Shown here: piece by piece, positions 6,653-9,508 of the stretch
Numbering within the stretch: the stretch's first letter is position 1
Layout of the letters: each line of letters begins with the position of its first letter
Source: Nitrococcus sp.
GTDB taxonomy: Bacteria > Pseudomonadota > Gammaproteobacteria > Nitrococcales > Nitrococcaceae
Direction of reading: 5' to 3'
Length of the DNA: 9,508 bases
Assembly: GCA_030452365.1 (NCBI GenBank)
Contig: JAKDMK010000058.1
Coordinates: 1-9,508 of the forward strand
Notes under the pieces: generated by a model
Database searches by the model: none
Seen by the model: only the letters and a program-made list of their open reading frames with translations
What the model was told of the DNA's origin: nothing
Translations under genes and position numbers: made by a program

Positions 6653-9508
6653 CTACTCGATCGCGACTCGACGAGTGCGCCTGGGTGCCAGCAGCGGCTT
6701 CAAGAAACGTCCGGTGTGGGATTGCTGAACGTCCGCTATCGCCTCCGGTGTACCGGTGCCCACGATCCGGCCACCGCCGTCGCCCCCTTCGGGACCGAGA
6801 TCGATGATCCAGTCAGCCGTTTTGATCACATCCAAGTTGTGCTCGATAACGATTACCGTATTGCCGTGATCGCGCAGCCGATGCAGGACCTGGAGCAATT
6901 GATCGATATCGTGAAAATGCAGCCCCGTGGTGGGTTCATCGAGAATATAGAGCGTGCTGCCGGTATCACGCTTGGATAGCTCCCGGGCCAGCTTGACGCG
7001 CTGGGCTTCTCCTCCCGAGAGAGTGGTGGCGCTCTGGCCGAGCTTGATGTAGCTCAAGCCCACATCCACTAGCGTTTGCAGCTTGCGCTTGATCACGGGC
7101 ACGGCGCTGAAGCAATCGAGCGCCTCCGCCACGGTGAGCTCCAGGGTCTGGTAGATGTTGCGGCCTTTGTATTTGATCTCCAGCGTCTCGCGGTTATAGC
7201 GCTTGCCATTGCAGACATCGCAGGGCACATAAACATCCGGAAGAAAGTGCATCTCGACCCGCAGTACCCCGTCACCTTGGCAGGCCTCGCAGCGCCCGCC
7301 CTTGACGTTGAAGCTGAAGCGGCCCGGCGCATAACCGCGGGCGCGGGCCTCAGGTGTTGCCGCAAAGAGCTCGCGCAGCGGTGCAAACATCCCGGTATAG
7401 GTGGCCGGATTGGATCGGGGCGTGCGACCGATGGGGTTTTGATCGATATCTGTGACTTTATCGAACAGATCCAAGTTATCGATCCCATCACAGGGCGCCG
7501 GCGGCTCACTGGCGCCGTTGATCTCGCGCGCGGCAAAACGGTACAGGGTATCGTTGATCAGGGTCGATTTTCCGGAACCGGATACTCCGGTTACGCAGAT
7601 CATCAGCCCAGCCGGGATTTGGACATCGATTCCGCGCAGGTTATTGCCCCGGGCGTTGCGCAGCCGCACGATCCGGCTCGAGTCGATGGGCTTGCGCCGC
7701 GTGGGAACCTCAATGCGGCGCCGGCCCGAGAGATAATCCCCGGTGATCGATTCACGGCTATGCTCGATCTCGGCCGCGCGACCCTGTGCCACCACGGCGC
7801 CGCCGTGTGCGCCGGCGCCCGGGCCGATATCAACGATATAATCCGCGCTGCGGATGGCATCTTCGTCGTGTTCCACCACGATGAGCGTATTACCGAGATC
7901 ACGCAAATGCAGCAGTGTTTTTAGCAGCCGCTCATTATCCCGCTGGTGCAAACCGATGGATGGTTCGTCGAGAACGTACATCACTCCCACGAGCCCGGCG
8001 CCGATCTGACTTGCCAGCCGAATGCGTTGGGCTTCACCGGCGGAGAGCGTGTTGGCGCTGCGCGCGAGCGTGAGATATTCCAAACCGACGTTGACAAGAA
8101 AGGACAGCCGCTTTTGAATCTCCGTGCCGATCGGGCCGGCAATATCGCCCTTGCTTCCGGGCAAGGTCAACTGCTGAAAGAAATCGAGGGCGCGGCCTAT
8201 GGAGTATTCGGCAAGATCCGGCAGACTCTGTCCGGCTACAAAGACATGCCGGGCGCCGCGATTGAGGCGGGTACCGTGGCAGTCCGGGCACACGCGCAGA
8301 GTGAGATAATGGGCAAGCGCCTCGCGCACGATGCTGGAATCGGTTTCGCGATAGCGGCGTTGCATATTCGGTATGACGCCCTCGAACGGATGGCTGCTGG
8401 CCTTGTGCCGACCCTTGGGCGTTCGGTAGTGGAATTCGATGCGCTCATTCCCGCTGCCATAGAGCAGGATATCGCAAAAGCGCTGTGGGAGCGCTCGAAA
8501 CGGCGTTTCCAGGTCGAACCCGTAATGCTGCGCGAGATCGCTGAGCAGTTGGCCGTAATAGGCGTTACGCCGATCCCATCCCCGGATCGCACCGGCCGCG
8601 AGCGAGAGATCGGGCTGACTCACGACCCGCTCGGGATCGAAGAACTGCTGCTGCCCGAGTCCGCTGCAAAGCGGGCAGGCCCCTTTGGGATTGTTGAAAG
8701 AGAACAGGCGCGGCTCGAGCTCGGGCAAGGAGTACCCGCACTGCGGGCAGGCGAAACAGGCCGAGAAGACTAGCTCATCGGGGGGTGGGTCCGCATCGAG
8801 GAAGCCGAGCCGGGCGATGCCCCCTGTGAGATCGAGACAGGTCTCCAGCGAATCGGCGATGCGCGCGGCCTGATCGGGCCGCACCCGAAACCGGTCGATA
8901 ACAGCCTCGATGGTGTGAGAGCGCTTGGCATCGAGCATCGGAATCTCATCGAGCTCCACCACTCGAGCGTCGATTCGGGCGCGAATGAATCCCGCATTGC
9001 GCAGCTCTTGCATGATGCCCAGATGCTCACCCTTGCGGCCGTCCACCCGCGGTGCCAGCAGCATGAGTTTGGTTCCCTCGGGAAGGCTCAGAATCTGGTC
9101 GACCATCTGACTCACCGTCTGCGCGTTGAGCTCGATGCCGTGCTCCGGACAGCGGGGTGTGCCGGCACGTGCATAGAGCAGGCGCAAGTAGTCATGGATC
9201 TCGGTCACGGTGCCGACCGTGGAGCGCGGATTGTGCGAAGTGGCCTTTTGCTCGATGGAAATTGCCGGTGAGAGCCCCTCGATATGGTCTACATCCGGCT
9301 TCTGCATCAGGGACAGGAACTGCCTGGCGTAAGCCGAGAGCGATTCCACATAGCGTCGCTGACCCTCGGCAAAGATTGTATCGAAGGCGAGCGAGGACTT
9401 TCCCGAGCCCGAGATGCCGGTGATCACCGTAAGCCGGTTACGGGGAAGCTCGAGATCGATGCTGCGCAGGTTATGAGTCCGTGCGCCTTGGATTCGAATG
9501 CTGTCCAT
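6653..9508 (-). CDS. uvrA: UvrA, excinuclease ABC subunit A
   Basis: UvrA is the dimeric ABC-type ATPase that finds bulky DNA lesions and loads UvrB in nucleotide excision repair. The 951-residue product (E. coli 940) begins [14 protein letters not shown]. Walker A1 GISGSGKSS is at 31-39, followed by the UvrB-binding region (about 131-250) and a first cysteine quartet C254, C257, C278, C281. A CPDC pair lies at C407/C410. The first signature LSAGE lies at 488-492, with Walker B D514-E515 and H547. Walker A2 GVSGSGKST is at 641-649, with the zinc finger C740, C743, C763, C766, signature LSGGE 830-834, D857-E858 and H890. The first signature has Ala490 (codon 8039-8041) where E. coli has Gly. 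The protein extends about 11 residues past the E. coli end with a basic tail. The ATG is the last base triplet of the window, so any ribosome binding site or LexA box is outside; an upstream start cannot be excluded, but this start matches E. coli. Confidence 0.98.
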   Translation of the reverse strand: MDSIRIQGARTHNLRSIDLELPRNRLTVITGISGSGKSSLAFDTIFAEGQRRYVESLSAYARQFLSLMQKPDVDHIEGLSPAISIEQKATSHNPRSTVGTVTEIHDYLRLLYARAGTPRCPEHGIELNAQTVSQMVDQILSLPEGTKLMLLAPRVDGRKGEHLGIMQELRNAGFIRARIDARVVELDEIPMLDAKRSHTIEAVIDRFRVRPDQAARIADSLETCLDLTGGIARLGFLDADPPPDELVFSACFACPQCGYSLPELEPRLFSFNNPKGACPLCSGLGQQQFFDPERVVSQPDLSLAAGAIRGWDRRNAYYGQLLSDLAQHYGFDLETPFRALPQRFCDILLYGSGNERIEFHYRTPKGRHKASSHPFEGVIPNMQRRYRETDSSIVREALAHYLTLRVCPDCHGTRLNRGARHVFVAGQSLPDLAEYSIGRALDFFQQLTLPGSKGDIAGPIGTEIQKRLSFLVNVGLEYLTLARSANTLSAGEAQRIRLASQIGAGLVGVMYVLDEPSIGLHQRDNERLLKTLLHLRDLGNTLIVVEHDEDAIRSADYIVDIGPGAGAHGGAVVAQGRAAEIEHSRESITGDYLSGRRRIEVPTRRKPIDSSRIVRLRNARGNNLRGIDVQIPAGLMICVTGVSGSGKSTLINDTLYRFAAREINGASEPPAPCDGIDNLDLFDKVTDIDQNPIGRTPRSNPATYTGMFAPLRELFAATPEARARGYAPGRFSFNVKGGRCEACQGDGVLRVEMHFLPDVYVPCDVCNGKRYNRETLEIKYKGRNIYQTLELTVAEALDCFSAVPVIKRKLQTLVDVGLSYIKLGQSATTLSGGEAQRVKLARELSKRDTGSTLYILDEPTTGLHFHDIDQLLQVLHRLRDHGNTVIVIEHNLDVIKTADWIIDLGPEGGDGGGRIVGTGTPEAIADVQQSHTGRFLKPLLAPRRTRRVAIE

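Noticed and set aside
7076..7924. A 282-codon open frame on the plus strand opposite uvrA, and a 275-codon one at 7946-8773.
   Set aside because: Both lie wholly inside uvrA, whose minus-strand protein is unmistakable. Neither has a recognisable domain or ribosome binding site; they are shadow frames of a GC-rich gene.

Overview
This is a chromosomal housekeeping segment, most likely from a gammaproteobacterium. The reasons are gene order and close residue-level resemblance to the Escherichia coli proteins as I remember them. The plus strand carries the end of the spc operon and the whole alpha operon in E. coli order: secY (3' part only), rpmJ, rpsM, rpsK, rpsD, rpoA, rplQ. Several products match E. 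coli lengths exactly (S13 118 aa, S11 129, S4 206, L17 127). The order within Gammaproteobacteria cannot be fixed from the sequence. A 326-residue type 2 malate dehydrogenase and uvrA near the end of the ribosomal cluster give some context but no firm name.

Layout: 1-1062 secY, cut by the window's left edge; 1163-1276 rpmJ; 1339-4442 the alpha operon, with an unusually long 166-nt rpsM-rpsK gap; about 4464-4502 a long hairpin after rplQ; 4587-5321 a SAM hydrolase (SAM hydroxide adenosyltransferase, DUF62 family); 5322-5610 a non-coding gap with a roughly 104-nt interrupted palindrome and candidate mdh promoters; 5611-6591 malate dehydrogenase; 6600-6642 a hairpin in the 61-nt convergent gap; 6653-9508 uvrA on the minus strand, complete, with its start codon exactly at the window's right edge, so its promoter and any LexA box are outside.

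Functionally, the left half supplies the protein translocation channel, five ribosomal proteins and the RNA polymerase alpha subunit. In E. coli, S4 (rpsD) represses translation of the alpha operon. The right half holds a SAM-cleaving enzyme, a TCA-cycle dehydrogenase and the damage-recognition subunit of nucleotide excision repair. These three share no obvious pathway and probably form separate transcription units.

I see no new multi-gene system, mobile element, CRISPR array, tRNA or rRNA. The parts worth a second look are non-coding: the palindrome upstream of mdh, the enlarged rpsM-rpsK gap with a 15-bp repeat shared with the start of rpsD, and two hairpins without U-tracts. A non-consensus residue in the first ABC signature of UvrA is also notable.
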